A stretch of 64,000 nt of DNA from Adiantum capillus-veneris (GCA_014529385.2 CM043963.1:111074912-111138911), one strand, 5' to 3'; counted from the first letter of the stretch, positions 43,327-56,737 are shown. A program made the numbers and translations. Notes: generated from the sequence alone by a model not told the origin.

Positions 43327-43430
43327 CCCCCTCTTTCTCTAATTCTCTCTCTTTCCTTCTATCTCTCCCTCTCTCTTTCTCTATTTCTCTCTCTCTCTCT
43401 CTCCCTCTTTCCCTTTCTCAAATCTACCAC
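43170..43430. repeat. CT-rich microsatellite region
   Basis: Long (CT)n runs with occasional A or extra C/T. A further CT patch lies at 43525-43570. Ser/Leu frames through it are artefacts. Confidence 0.95.
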
Positions 43431-43983
43431 GCACATTCATTTGCAAACAAAGCTTACATATTACAATAACGTGCAAGAAGATTGCATCTACGTCACTAAG
43501 CAACCTACATCAAATGAAGGAGGTATCTCTCTCTCTGATCTCTTTGATCTCTCTCTCTCTCTCTCTCTCGCTTTGTTTCTTCATTTATGCATGTAAATGT
43601 GTGTGTTTGTATTTGTGTGTGTGTGGAGTAGAATACAATAGGGAAAGGGGAGGGGGGGTATTTAGTGATTATCTTAGGTTATAGAAAGGTTGTTCATTAG
43701 GTTGAGCTTCCAAAGACAAACACGATAAACTCCCTTTGATGAAGTCGTCGTTGCAAATGAAACGAAGCTCCTCCTTGAACCAAATGTGTGTGCGCGCGTG
43801 TTGTTGTGTTTGTGTGAGGGAGAAGGTGGAGAGAGATGGACAAGGGAGAGAGAGAGTGAGGGTGTGGGAGGTGGAGTAGGGGGGAGGGAGCTTGAAGCAT
43901 GTGTGATGGCGGAGAGGAAGAAGGAAGAGTATGCCGCAAGAGCGCGGATACTTTTTCCTTCTTCCTTTTTTAGGCGCCAAGCA

Positions 43984-44100
43984 TTACCGCGACTATTACG
44001 ACGTCCATTACCGTGATTATTGCCGCACAACGTCATTTTAAACGGATACAAATGTATCCGAGGTTGAGAAAGGGGGGGGGGGGGTACGTCAGACCACCCC
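43984..44100. other. Possible left subterminal region of CACTA-3
   Basis: Words such as ttaccgcgactattacg and ttaccgtgattattgccgc here resemble, in inverse orientation, the stretch gcggcaataactgaggtaaa and taataatcgtgg at 55430-55475. A G-run ((G)13) is at 44072-44084. No CACTA terminus is visible, so the boundary is not defined. Confidence 0.35.
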
Positions 44101-45721
44101 CTCGATCCTTAGATATCAATAATTTTCTTTTTTAGCTTTTTGATGAAGACTTTTAATTTTTTTATGAGTACTTATTTTTGTAGTGCTTTTAGATGTTTTT
44201 TAAGTGCATTTTTAAAGTACTTTTAGATATTTACAATTGAAAATTTAACCCATTTAGTGCGCACACCGATTGTTCTTTATTTAAAAAAATTGTAGCACTC
44301 ATTGCACTTTATTCTCTTTGAATTTATAGTCATTTCTTTTTTTTATTGAAATATACACTTTTTTTAATTAAATGTTTATTTTTTAGGGCACATATGACTA
44401 AATAATAAACGCGATCCGCTGACTCAAGGAAAAACTCCCTTGTCCTGCGCCAAGTGTAAAAGGGCAATCCCTCGCTTGAGGCGCATTGCATTGGAGCACG
44501 TGGAGAACGAAGGGCTTTGGCATCCTCGAAAAAGCGCTCGGAGAGATGAGAGCGCAACTCACCCCTCGCTTGAGGAGGTGCCCCATTGGTCTTTGTTCGG
44601 CGGTGGTGCACCAGCGCACAAAGCCGAATGACAAAAGCAAGATATATTGTACGAATTGGGCGCACCGCATGGTGATCCTCCCATTAGGTCTACTTCAACA
44701 GCTCATGTGACGTCTCAATTGCACTTTGAGGCATAGGATGATCGAGCACATGCTTGACATGTGTGATGAGTTACTGGATCATGAATGCGACGCGTGCGAG
44801 GAGGATTGCCAGCCATGCACTCAACGAAAATCGGCAACGGAGGACAGATTGATGGTGAGTGCCCGAACACCTCTTTAGGACGGTGCACGGTACTCGGTGC
44901 TCCGGGCATCATTGGAAGTCCTCAACTTGTAAGAGAAATTTGGTTGGAGCAATGCAAGTGTCGATGCACTCCTTGGGTAAGTTTGAAATATGGCTCATCT
45001 CTCTTGCTTTATGGTGCTGCCTCCTTGCATTAATTTGCCTGTTTGTTGTAGTTTGAAGGGAAAAATGTTGTCAAAACATCACCACACTCCAGATTGTCGA
45101 TGAGCTAGATCGTATGTCACTGCACTTGGAATGGAGTATGAGCGCATCCATGCGTGCGTCAATGATGCCATCCTATACCGCAATGAGCACGCACATGCTA
45201 CCTCATGCCCCATGTGCAAGTCGCGTGGCATGCTAACCACTGCTAAAAATGATGGAGTGATGTGTCTCCCTGCCGATTCACCTGCATGGAGGCACATCAA
45301 AACTCAATGGCCAGAGTTCGGGTTGGAGCCTCGACACTTGAGGCTTGGGTTAGCAACTGATGGTGTCAACCCCTTTGACACTAAGTCTACTTCATGGAGC
45401 ACTTGGCCTGTGGTAATCGTCAACTACAATTCCACCACGGGAGACAACCAAGAAGGGCAGTATACTTCTTTCCTTGCTTGTCATAATAACTAATATCTAA
45501 TTCTCCTAAATGATTTTCTCATGTTAAACTAATCATTTAATATGAGGAAGTACCAGGGGAGAAAAATCTAGAATATTGGTTAAGCTGGAAGATCGGCTAC
45601 AGTAGGGATCCAAAGGAGACAAAATAGGGATCCAAAGGGGGGGCCATCTGCAAAAGAGCAATGTGCAACAATGGGCTTTAAAGACCCTAAGGTTCAACCC
45701 ATTAAGACTTCCAAAATGCTA

Positions 45722-46024
<303 letters not shown>

Positions 46025-46551
46025 TTACACAAAGGGAATAGGGGACACATGTCCGCTCCCTAGCCCACGCGGGCCTAGCCCAATTGCCCACAAGGTGCAC
46101 TAAAATTCTATTGGATGGCCATAGAGGTGGACCAATGAGAATTAGGTTAGATAAAATTTAATTTAATTCATTTAAAAACACTTAATAAAAGAACCAATAA
46201 GAATTAAGCTCTCTAGAAGACTGTTGGACAGTCTCCCAAGGGGTCCAATGGGCATTCAACAACCCAATGGCTTTCCTGATTCCTATTGGCTAGAAGACAA
46301 AGGGGTCCAATGAGAGTTTAGTTGCATTATTTAATTACCTAAAGCTCTCATAGAAGGGGAAAGAGGGACACATGTGACAAGGCTTTACTTATGCCTCTCA
46401 ATTTTCATTGGCTAAGCTTGGAGAGGTCCAATGAGGTGCCAACAAGAGGATTTAGCAAGAGGGGTCGACCACGAGAGAGAGGGGGCTGATTTTTCAAAGG
46501 CATTATTCCACACACACTCACTCACACTAGCTCATGTGCAAAGCAAGAAGA

Positions 46552-46552
<1 letters not shown>

Positions 46553-46622
<70 letters not shown>
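46553..46622. repeat. (CT)n microsatellite inside the 5' LTR
   Basis: About 35 CT units. The 3' LTR has the homologous tract at 51920-51998. Confidence 0.97.
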
Positions 46623-46624
<2 letters not shown>

Positions 46625-47293
46625 TCTCAAGCTTTAATGGAAAGCTCATCACCTACTACAAGCTTGTGAGAAGGGAGGCCTACACCAAAAACTCTGGGCT
46701 TTGTGATGCAAATCCAACCAAGAGCCAAGCTTCAATGCATGCTCATCTCCTCTATCATGCTAATTACTAAGCTATGCCAAGATTTTATGAGTGATTATGT
46801 GAGGAGATATACTTGTTTCTCGTACGACTACTCCTTCTTCCTCTCAATCTACTCTTATACCCCGCTAGCTCTCACCATCTTCGAAGGTGTGTGAGGTCTT
46901 GGATCTGAGACCGTGAGGAAATTGATGTTTTGTTTTATAAGTGTTTGATTAGTGCTTGAAGCTTTCATCTTCATTGCACTAGCTAGTTATTGAAGGAACA
47001 CAAAGAATTGTATTGTAAAATGTCTCCCTTGATGGGGGAAACCTATAATACAAAGCATTTCTAGAGGGGGGACCGGCTCCATGTAAATCCGGTCCTCAAA
47101 TGTTGTCAATAGCTTAATTTCTCTCTTTTTTGAAGTATTGTTCATGCCTATCTAAGTAGGTCTTATGCTTTTTGTTGCTCTCTCCATACAAGCACTCTTG
47201 TTATGCTCATTAGGAATCTATTCTAATGAAATGCTCACTATGTTTATGTTATTTTCCGCTACACACAAGTTACTAGGCCATTAAATGTTACAT

Positions 47294-47306
47294 TGGTATC
47301 TGAGCA
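47294..47306 (+). promoter_or_regulatory. Primer-binding site (initiator tRNA-Met)
   Basis: tggtatctgagca, one base from the common plant PBS TGGTATCAGAGC, starting two bases after the LTR end. This fixes both the LTR boundary and the strand. Confidence 0.88.
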
Positions 47307-47709
47307 CAAGGTTTCTCTTTTCTTGCTCAACTAGGGAGGTCCTCAAGCTAGCTAGAAATGGTTAGTATTATTAATTGTAATTGAGTAAGTAGAATAGGCA
47401 TTTTTCAGCCTTGCAGTGCACCTACCTTTGAGCAGATAACGGGGCATCACCGTCAAGAGCTATGGTCTTAATAGTGGAGTCCTACGGGGCTTGCCTACGG
47501 CTTAACCACTATTGAGCTATTAAAAGCTTGACAGGAGCCGATGTTGTTTTGGTGTTGAAAGACCCTCTCTTCTATTCCTTGCAATTAATGGTATTCAAGC
47601 TACGGGTACAGTAGCTTGAGTGTCGTTCTAAAGGGGTAAAGAGGAGTAGCAACTAGGGCTTGAAGTGCCAAAGTACACCTAAAAAATCTTACACCTAAAA
47701 GTTGTTAGA

Positions 47710-49260
47710 ATGGCTGACAATAGTAAAGAGAGTGAAATTAATGTTGATAGCTTTGATTTTGCTAATGAGAAGGCTACTAATGATGCCCCTATGCTTGTTA
47801 ACTACCTTGTTTCTATGCTTCAACAAGCCATGGGCAATCCATCTCTCCAGAGTGAAGTGCAATGGTAGCTTTGTGCTCATGGGATTCTCCAAACTCCACA
47901 CCATGACAAGAGAGTACCTAGGAAGCCTCCTTGTGAGACTCCGAAAAGAGGCCTCTCTCCAATTTGATAAGAAGAAGAGGATCCATACAAAGGGCTCAAA
48001 ATTTTGTTTCTTGATAACGCATCTCCTTCCCAAAGGAGAAGTCAAGAGCCCCCACCAAAGGAACGAGAAAGAAGTGAGTCTCCAGCCACCTCGGTGGAGA
48101 TGGCTCCACGAAGACAGTGGGCAAAACACTCTCCATCACCTCCTAAATGGAGAAGATCATTGCACACTTCTCCACACCACAATTCAAAGAGGGATGGCAG
48201 AAAACAAGAGAAGAAAAAGGTGAGAAAGAGGTTACCCTCTTCTCCATCTTCTTCATCCTCTTCCTCTTATGAAGAAAGTGATGGTGCCGACAAGGAAGAC
48301 CAAGGCAAGAAAAGGGCGAGAAAGAGGTCACCCTCTTCTCCATATTCCTCAAATTCTTCATCTTATGAAGAAAGCGATGGTGCAACTTTTGAACCATCAA
48401 AAAGAAGAGGCCATAGGAAATACTATGCCGCGTGGAAGAGGTCGTCCTAGGTCAAGAAGTTCAAAGAGGGAGGAAAGATCATCTCTTTCCTTACCTACGA
48501 TGGCACCTTTGGTGCTACGGACAAAGTCTTAGCCTTTCTCCAATAATTTGATGCAGCGTTTGGAGATTAGGGCTTCACGGAGTCCTCTAAGCTACACCAT
48601 GTAGCTATGCACTTTCAAAAGTCTGCCAGACAATGGTGGTCTAGCCTACGGGAAAATGGTGAAGCTCCACGAACATGGAAAGCTTTAAGAGCTTCCATGA
48701 TGAAGCAGTTTTGGGCCATCGATGCCAAAGACAAAGTATTTACCGAATGGTGAAGCTTGAAGCTCTCTCCCTACGATTCCATTCACAAATATGTAGACAA
48801 GTTTTGGGATTATCTCAAAGCCAATATCTTCAAAAAGATGAACGAGAGAAAAAACAACAATTTTGTGTGGGCTTAACTAAAGAAATGGAAGAGTATGCCA
48901 ACTTCCAAAGGCCATGCACCATATCTGCGGTCATACACCATACTATGGTGGCTTTTGAAATCAATTTCCAAACAGGGGCTAAGAGAAATCTTAAACCCAC
49001 GGAAAACAAGGGTTACAATGAGCCTAAGGGGAAGGACAATGTCCAAAAGTCTCCTAAGGTCAATTCCAATAACAACAAAGCTAAGGAGAAGGGAGTTTAC
49101 AAAGGCAAAAACAAACTCTCCTGAAGAGTTTGAGCGTTATCGCAACGATAACCGTTGTTTCAAGTGTGGGAAGCAAGGGCATGCGTACCATGCTTGTCCC
49201 CAAAAGAACACCCGCCATGAGCCACCTAGAGCTACCTTGGTCAAAATCCAAGAAGAGGAA
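47710..49260 (+). pseudogene. gag: gypsy gag (broken)
   Basis: Probable start MADNSKESEINVDSFDFANE at 47710, interrupted by a stop at about 47866. A Ser/Arg/Lys-rich region with two repeats of SSxSSSSYEESDGA (about 48235-48390) follows. The capsid-like segment in another frame reads FDAAFG, SKLHHVAMHFQKSARQWW and TWKALRASMMKQFW (about 48545-48715), typical of the plant retrotransposon gag domain. The nucleocapsid zinc knuckle is CFKCGKQGHAYHAC (about 49155-49200, CX2CX4HX4C). At least three frame changes and several stops. Confidence 0.8.
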
Positions 49261-49620
49261 GCTCACCACAAAGGATCTCTTCTATGCTTTGCTTGGGAAA
49301 AGGTAACAGAACATGATGCTTTTATTCTCTTTGACACTGGTTCTACTCACAATTTCATATCCACAGAGTTGGACACCAAGCTAGGCATCCAAGCTTATAT
49401 GTCCTACCCATATATGGTGCTTTCAAGGGGCAAGAAGCTTCAGTCACTCCCTTAATCGGGAAATTGAGGCTCCATGTCCAAAGCTATGTGGACAAAGAGG
49501 ACTTCTTTATCTCTACTTTCAAGCATGAGAATGTAATCCTAGGGGCACCATGGTTTGATTGCATGGCTGCCAATGTTAAGTTCCCTGAAATTATAAATCT
49601 ACTTTAAGTATAAGGAAAAA
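49260..49620 (+). pseudogene. gypsy aspartic protease
   Basis: AFILFDTGSTHNFISTEL (about 49315-49370) holds the D-T-G-S active site in the context typical of gypsy proteases. The frame is open until 49455. Sequence after LQSLP continues in a shifted frame (PLIGKLRLH near 49445). Confidence 0.82.
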
Positions 49621-49623
49621 GAT

Positions 49624-50906
49624 ATGTACATAGATGCTAAGGAAATGGGTAACACCATACCCATTGTACATACGCAAGCTTTCAATAAGTCAATAAAGAG
49701 CTCTATTTCCGTGTACATGATTTTTGTTAAAGATTCTCAAAATGAACCTAATGCTTTAGCAAAAGAGAATATAAACAATCACAAGGAGTTAGAGTTATGC
49801 AATTTTCTCAAGGGGTTTCAAGATGGTTTTATTGACGGCATCCCTTGTGAACTACCTCCTAAACGAGGCAATGATGACCATGCAATTGAACTTCTTTCAA
49901 GAAGTTCACCACCTAATAAACCTCCTTATAGAGTTTCTCAAGCTCAACAAGATGAGATTATGTGGCATGTGCATGAATTAGTTGAGAAGGGCATGGTTAG
50001 GCCTAGCTCATCTCCATTTTGTTCACCTGTGTTACTAGTGCAAAAGAAGGATGGCACATATCGTATGTGTGTTGACTATGGAGCACTAAATAGGATCACT
50101 ATCAAGAATACATTTCCCGTTCCACGGGTAGAAGACTTATTTGATAAGCTACAAGGGTCAACCTACTTTAGTAGGATTGACCTAAAAAGTGGCTACCATC
50201 AAATAAGGATAGTTGATCAAGACATTTTAAATACCGCATTTCGCACTACGTTTGGTCTCTACGAATACATTGTCATGCCTTTTGGCTTGACCAATGCACC
50301 CACTGTGACATTCAACCACTTGATGGAGAAGCTATTCAGGCTTCACCGAACTTTACTGGATTGTTCTTTAATGATATTATCATCTACTCTAATTCGCTAG
50401 ACGAACACAAGCAACACCTCCAGGTAATATTTCAAGTCTTAAGAAAGAATAAACTTTATGTTAATCGAAAGAAAAGTGAGTTTTTCTTACAAGAGATTCA
50501 GTATTTAGGTCACATTATCTCTCAAGATGGCATCCAAATGGATCCATCAAAGCTAGAGGTAATAAAAGGATGGCCTAATTCAAGGAATCTTCATGAACTA
50601 AGAAGCTTTATAGGTATGTGTGCATACTATAGATGCTTCATAGAAAAGTTTGCACAAATTGCAGGACCATTACATGCCCTAACAAAGAAAAATGTTAGGT
50701 ATACACGGTCTGCCAAGGAGAACAATGCTGTTGAAAAGCTTAAAGAAAATCTTATCTCTCAACCTGTGCTTACATTGCCGGATCTCTCAAAGCCATTTGA
50801 GGTCCAATGTGATGCTTGTGGTGATTGCCTTGGAGCTGTTTTGCTCCAAGAATGGCACACCAAGCCTATGAAACTTGAAGGCTCGACCCTGTTGATCAAT
50901 CTCTAG
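49624..50906 (+). pseudogene. pol: gypsy reverse transcriptase and RNase H (frameshifted)
   Basis: RT blocks: [54 protein letters not shown] and [14 protein letters not shown], in frame from 49624 to about 50340. After a frameshift the catalytic block reads [11 protein letters not shown], where F-x-D-D is expected; the first Asp of the pair is Asn. Then LGHIISQDGI, GMCAYYRCFIEKFAQIAGPL and the RNase H start LPDLSKPFEVQCDACGDCLG (about 50775-50835). RNase H breaks up after 50860. The family copies RNA into DNA in cytoplasmic particles; this copy is inactive by frameshift and by the Asp change. Confidence 0.88.
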
Positions 50907-51089
50907 GCATATATGAAAAGGAACCCCTTGTAGTTCTACATGCCTTAGACTCATGGAAGCACTATTTATTGGGGACTCCTTTCATTCTGCGGACGGATCA
51001 CCAAAGTCTTAAGTACTTCATGATGTAGACCAAGCTCTTTGACAAACAAATGATGTGGCAAAATTTCTTTCGCAATTTCATTTTCATAC

Positions 51090-51524
51090 ATTGCTCACAT
51101 TGCTGGCAAGCATAATCAAGTAGCCGATGCACTGTCAAGACCACCGAGAGTGCATGCGGTTTCCATAGCAACTCACAATAATCTATCTTCTATGATAGAT
51201 GAGTATGCTATTGATCCCGATTTTAGAGATGTGATTTCAGCCCTTGCACTTGGGAAGAAAGAGGAATCGTTTACTTTACAAGATGGTTATCTTCTCTATG
51301 GCAATAGACTATGTGTTACTAACTCACTATGTGAGAAAGTAATGTATGAATCTCATGCTCCTCCTTATGCGAGGCATAGAGGGATTCAATCTACCCTAAA
51401 AGGGAATGAAACATATTTCTATTGGCCTACCATGAAAGAAAACATACAAGAGAATGTTTCTAAATGTGTGGTATGCCAAAAGACGAAGTTTGATAGAGGG
51501 AAGCAACCTGGATTGCTTCACTCT
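51090..51524 (+). pseudogene. gypsy integrase N-terminal zinc-binding part, truncated
   Basis: ADALSRPPRVHAVSIATHNN-like start (near 51125) marks the RNase H/integrase linker. SHAPPYARHRG and CVVCQKTKFDRGKQPG give the HHCC zinc-binding site. The frame ends where sequence jumps from GLLH into LTR sequence at 51525. Close match to 830-1160. Confidence 0.85.
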
Positions 51525-51915
51525 CAATTTTCATTGGCTAAGATTGGAGAGGTCCAATGAGGTGCCAGCAAGATCAGGGGGTGCACTATGTAATCATGTT
51601 AATGTATAACGTGAGTTCGAAAGAGGGGTTTTAAAATGCCAAAAATTTAGGCAATTTAAGAGAGATACATTAAAATAAGGGGGTTTTATAAGAATTACCT
51701 AAAATAAGGGGTCGTTTTATTCATTAAGGCATGTTAAAAGAGAGGTTTTTTAATACCCCACAAACGCACGCTATATAGGGGGGTACTGAACGGTGACCCC
51801 CCTGACCCAACAAGAGGATTTAGCAAGAGGGGTCAACCAAGAGAGAGAGGGGGGGATGATTTTTCAAAGGCATTATTCCACACACACTCACGCTAGCTCA
51901 TGTGTGAAGCAAGAA

Positions 51916-52001
<86 letters not shown>

Positions 52002-52667
52002 CTCAAGCTTTAATGGAAATCTCATCACCTACTCCAAGCTTGTGAGAAGGGAGGCCTACACCATCAACTCTTGGCTTTGTGATGCAAATCCAACCAAGAT
52101 CCAAGCTTCAATGCATGCGCATCTCCTCTACCATGCTAATTACTAAGCTATGCTAAGATTTTATGAGTGATTATGGGAGGGGATATACTTGTTTCTCGTA
52201 AGACTACTCCTTCTTCCTCTCAATCTACTCTTATACCCTGCTAGCTCTCACCATCTTTGAAGGTGTGTGAGGCCTTGGGTCTAAGACCGTGAGGGAATTG
52301 ATGTTGTGTTTTACAAGTGTTTGCTTAGTGCTTGAAGCTTCCATCTTCATTGCATTGGCTAATTATTTAAGGAACACAAAGAATTGTATTGTAAAATGTC
52401 TCCCTTGATGGGGGATGCCTACAATACAAAGCCTTTTGGAGGGGGGACTAGCTCCATGTAAATCCGGTCCTCAGCTGTTGTCAATAGCTTAATTTCTCTC
52501 TCTTTTGAAGTATTGTTCATGCCTATTAAACTAGGTGTTATGATTTTTGTTGCTCTCTCCACCCAAGCACTCTTTTTATGCTCATTAAGACTCTATTCTA
52601 ATGAAATGCTCACTATGTTCATGTTATTTTTTGCTACACACAAGTTACTAGGCCATTAAATGTTACA
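51525..52667 (+). repeat. 3' LTR remnant of the gypsy element
   Basis: Matches 46395-47292 of the 5' LTR (ctctcaattttcattggcta onward), with a MITE inserted at 51573-51806, and ends tgttaca at 52667. Substitutions between the LTRs are numerous, so insertion is not recent. Confidence 0.88.
51573..51806. mobile_element. MITE copy 2 (8-bp TSD family)
   Basis: 234-bp insertion in the 3' LTR with target duplications CCAGCAAG (51565-51572) and CCAACAAG (51807-51814). The uninterrupted 5' LTR reads gccaacaagagg at this point, proving insertion. Termini ATCAGGGGGTGCACT and, inverse of the right end, GTCAGGGGGGTCACC. Internal aacgtgagtt and aaacgcacgctatatagggg match copy 3. Confidence 0.85.
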
Positions 52668-55352
52668 TTGTTTGTGCTAGGGAAGTACAAAGTGTCAAAT
52701 ATTGACATCTACCTCGAGCCCCTCATCAAGGAGTTGGAGGAGTTATGGAGAGGCATTTCTATTGTAGATGTCTCACTTGCAAAGGGGGGGAGAGAAGCCA
52801 TTGCAAGGGGAATCCTTATGTGGACTATGCACGACTATCCTAGGCTTAAAGAGATTTCTGGTATCTCCCTTCTCCGAGTCTCTCTCTCTCTAACTCTCTC
52901 TCCCTTTAGTTTTCTCTCTCTCTAACGATATGATATGTATGCAGGGTTGTCCACATCAGGTAACAATGCATGTCTCACTTGCGGGCCATCATTGGTGACA
53001 GAGAGGCCGGATGCCTTGCGCAAGGTAATCTATCTAAACAACCATCGTTTCTTACCCCAAGGTCATAGAAAGCACAAGGCTCCAACAAATGGGAAGACAC
53101 CTCTAAAGCTCATGATGGCAAATTGGGCAACCATTTGGGAAGAGCACTACAACAATAATCCAGCTTCGTGTACTCCACCAAAAGGTATGTCAAGGTATTC
53201 CATATTTTTAAGGCTTCCATATTGGAAGGATTTTAAAATACAACACCTCTTGGGTCCCATGCACATATTCAAGAATGTAGCCCAAACACGATGGGACCAC
53301 ATTATGAAGGACTCATTGGGTGGGAAGGAGGATTTGAGACTTTTGAAAAGTCCCCCCGCCTGTGCTACTCCATGCGGTGCCCCCAATGGAAAGATTGTGC
53401 TTTCTAAAGCACCATGGATGCTAGCCAAAGAAGATTTAGACAAAGTGAAGGGTACCATTGCTTCTATTCTCACACCAATAGAATACATGAGGTCGCTAAA
53501 GGGAGCTTTCACAAAAGCGAAGAAGGGTGGAAGTGTTCAATTGTATGGGTTGAAGTCCCATGATTGGCACAAGAACTTGGCACAAGAAATTGAAATAGAT
53601 GCTATCCCTGCTGCTCAAAAACTTGCAACAAAAACTGTGTGTGCCATTGAGGATGCATTTCCTCAATCGGTACTTCTTAGTCAAATCCACCTCTTGGTTC
53701 ACGGGGTGGAGGAGCTAGATAGCTATATACGGAGTAGTGCACGCACAATGGATGTTCTTATTACAGAGGTTTTTAAAGACTCTCAAAGATTTTGTGCGGC
53801 TACGGTCTCAACCAGAGGCATGTATGGCCAAAGGGTGGATCATGCAAGAGGCATTTGTTTACATGTCAGAGTATTTGGCACAAGTTGATCCTTCAATGCC
53901 TCGCATGTGGTCAGACAAGGAAGATACAATGATGACTTCACACTTGCCAACAAGTGGAAAGGGAAAACTATTTAAGATGGATATGAATCTATCTTGAGTG
54001 GTCAATAACTTTTGTATTCTCAATGCAAAGGTTATGACCAAGTGGGTGGACTTGTGGACAATGAAAAAGGCAAGGCGTTTGCAAGAGAGATAAGCATGGA
54101 AACAAGCACACGGAGGAAGGAGGGCACCCCCAGTGCATAGACACCTTGTATGTTTCCCAGATCTCATTAGTGCAGAGTGGATTCATGAGACAATGACCAA
54201 AGAAAAAGCATGCGGAGAAGACATCACCAACAAAGAATGGGAGTATGCACGAGACTTGGTACCAAAGGTAGAGTACTCATATACCTAAACCATATTGTAA
54301 ATTTTTTTCTTGATTTTATTTTTCTATATGATAAAAGATATTTTCCTATTTTGTAGTGCCTTTCCTTTAACTCTATGGGTCAAAGGGTTGTCACTTTCGT
54401 ACGTGTCACATTGACGAGCGTAGAATCACCATGGATTGTGGCATCATGGGCAGCTTTGACACAGATGGTGATTAAGCCAGGTACTGTGGAACTATTGAAA
54501 GGATATTAAAGGTTAATTTTAGAACCTTTCATACCTTCATCTTTGAGTGCAAGTGGTTTGCAAATGTGTCTAGACGACATGAAAATGGCCTCTACATGGT
54601 GGACTCTAGTGTGCATCACACAGGGAGGGATGACAATTTAGTTTTACTGTAAAATTGTGAGCAGGTAAGTGACTACCTTTTTTATTCTTTTTTGCTTGTA
54701 ACATTAATAATACCAATGTTATTCACTTTGAGCTTCTCTTCTATAGGTCATCTATATCCGAGAAATCCACCAACCAAAACTTTGGTTCGTAATTCCCATA
54801 ACACATTGGGGAAAAACCATTTTTTCCACTAATGAAGTGGAGACCATCTTCGGATCTCTTCCACCTCCTACTTTGGATGAGGTGAACAAAATGTCGATGA
54901 ATCAAGTCCGGCGGCGGAAAGTCTTAGCGAGGATGATTGTCATGATGATGAAGATGATGAGATAGAGGATGAAGAATTCAAAGATGATGAAGCCAAGGCA
55001 TCCACAAATGTCAATTCCGTTTCTCTCTTTATTGATTTAGGAGCCATGGGCTTAAAATTGGATGATGCTTCTTGTAGGGATCTTTTGGAAGATGATTCAT
55101 AAACATTTTGCATACTTTAAATTATGAAGATTTTTGGTCTTGTAATCCATTCATCTCTCTCTCTCCCCCCTTTCCTCTCTCTAGTTTTGTGAACATGATT
55201 AATGTTAATCAAGTGACAATGAAGTTTAGTTGTAACCAAGTGTAATCCTAAATAGCTAACTATTGTTTCATGTTTTCATTTAAAAAAATAAAAATAAAAA
55301 TTCATATAATATTCTTTAATTTTTACTGAGAGAAGGGAAACACCAAATTTTG

Positions 55353-55520
55353 AGAGGGGAGGGGGGGAGTGTTTAAGCCAAAATTTGAAAGTTTAGGTGC
55401 TAAATCTTTCCACAAGAATAAACGCAATAATAGTAGCGGCAATAACTGAGGTAAATACCACAGTAATAATCGTGGAATTATTGGTGGTCATAATTTAAAT
55501 ACAACCCCCCTCCCCCCTCT
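55353..55520. mobile_element. Short inverted-repeat element or CACTA-3 right end
   Basis: Left agaggggaggggggggagtg through tttaa and right ttaaatacaaccccc through cccctct are inverse, about 26 bp each, enclosing about 115 bp with gcggcaataac and taataatcgtgg words. No target duplication was found. A similar G-rich word plus tattta occurs once at 43646-43670, so this could instead be a terminal region of CACTA-3. Confidence 0.4.
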
Positions 55521-55944
55521 CTCTTCCCTCTCTAGTTGAGTTTGGACCTTTTCGCTACAAAATGCGATAAAAATCGTGGTAAACAATTATAGATTTTCAT
55601 ATTGGTGTCAAGGGCGCTTCACGATAACTTCCTGCAAAATAAAGAAGTAACCAATAAGATAAATATTTTGATAACATATAAATATTCAAAAATTTAAAGC
55701 GTGCATATAATACTTACAAACTCATGCCAAAGAGTGTCGTAGCCCCGACTCTCATGATGTGATACTCCAACAGACTCCAAACATGCTCTGGCTACATCTC
55801 TCTGCTACTAAAATCTTTGAGGTTTCTCATGTGGTCTCCCGTGCAATCCTCACCACTCCTCTACATCTAACCATGACAGCTTTGGACTTTCGGTGTTGTA
55901 CTTGTCTCTCGCCTCTGACCAACGGTGTGACATTGTGACAATCA
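55521..55944. other. Unassigned sequence
   Basis: No gene recognised. It may be the 5' part of the inverted CACTA relic that continues to about 56330. Confidence 0.35.
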
Positions 55945-56108
55945 CCATTTGTGTTTTTGGAATCCGTTTGCATTTTTGAAGTCTATTTGCGTTATTAAAG
56001 TCGGTTTCATTATTTTACTTCGTTTCTGAAGTTCGTTTGTGTTTCTCAACTCCGCTTGTATGTTTGAAGTCCGTTTGTTTTTTTGAAGCCCGTTTTGTGT
56101 TTTTTTCT
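55945..56108. repeat. Minisatellite, about 23-bp unit
   Basis: Roughly seven degenerate copies of tttgtgtttttgaagtccg (for example at 55950, 55972, 56036, 56058 and 56078). Confidence 0.8.
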
Positions 56109-56139
56109 ACCATTTGCCACTAGCTCTAACTACCTCACA

Positions 56140-56290
56140 TTATCTAGCCATGCCCGGCTCCCCCATACCTCGGTATAGAGGTACACGGAGGTCAGGACCA
56201 TTGGGTAATAATCTTGTCTTTATTGGTCAATGGCTATATTTGAGGGTTCAACATGAGTACAGACCTACGTATACATGACAATGCATAAAC
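56140..56290 (-). mobile_element. Inverted fragment of a CACTA leader
   Basis: The minus strand matches the leader blocks at 4365-4512 and 31268-31410: the shared order is a cgtaggtctgta-like start, ccattgaccaataaagacaa, a ggt...ctccgtg core, acctctataccgaggt and aatgtgaggtag. No TNP2 sequence follows on either side, so this is a detached relic of a fourth, diverged CACTA element. Confidence 0.65.
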
Positions 56291-56737
56291 ATAGATCAAG
56301 TTTAAAACCTAACCTAGTACATGCGGATGAGTGTGTTTTTTTTGTAAGCTTCTGATTTAGAGTTTTTCCAAGAAATTTAGATCTTTTCTAGTTTTGAGCT
56401 TTACATGTAGACTATCTAAACATTTTCTTTTCTAAAACAATTAGATCGAAGAAATTTTCCACCTTGTTGCATGAGGTAATTGCCCTCCTTTTTTGATACT
56501 ATGAGAATGTCCAATTTTTGTTTAGGTATTGATATTCAATAAATTCAATAAATCCCGTTGGAAGTTTTATGAACCCTTTTCACTACCTATCATTGAAAAC
56601 CTTATGAGTTTTGTGTCCATCCAATATAAAACCTTGATTTACACTTACTACCTTACATGAGACTATGATCACAATACGATGTATTAATTATTGAGACCAT
56701 TGATCTCATGGCCAACCCTGCAACATTTAATGATTTT
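56291..56737. other. Non-coding stretch
   Basis: AT-rich, nothing recognised. Confidence 0.45.

Noticed and set aside
44330-44710. Minus-strand 90-111-codon frames near the CACTA-3 N-terminal exon
   Set aside because: Shadows of the plus-strand Cys-containing TNP2 part.
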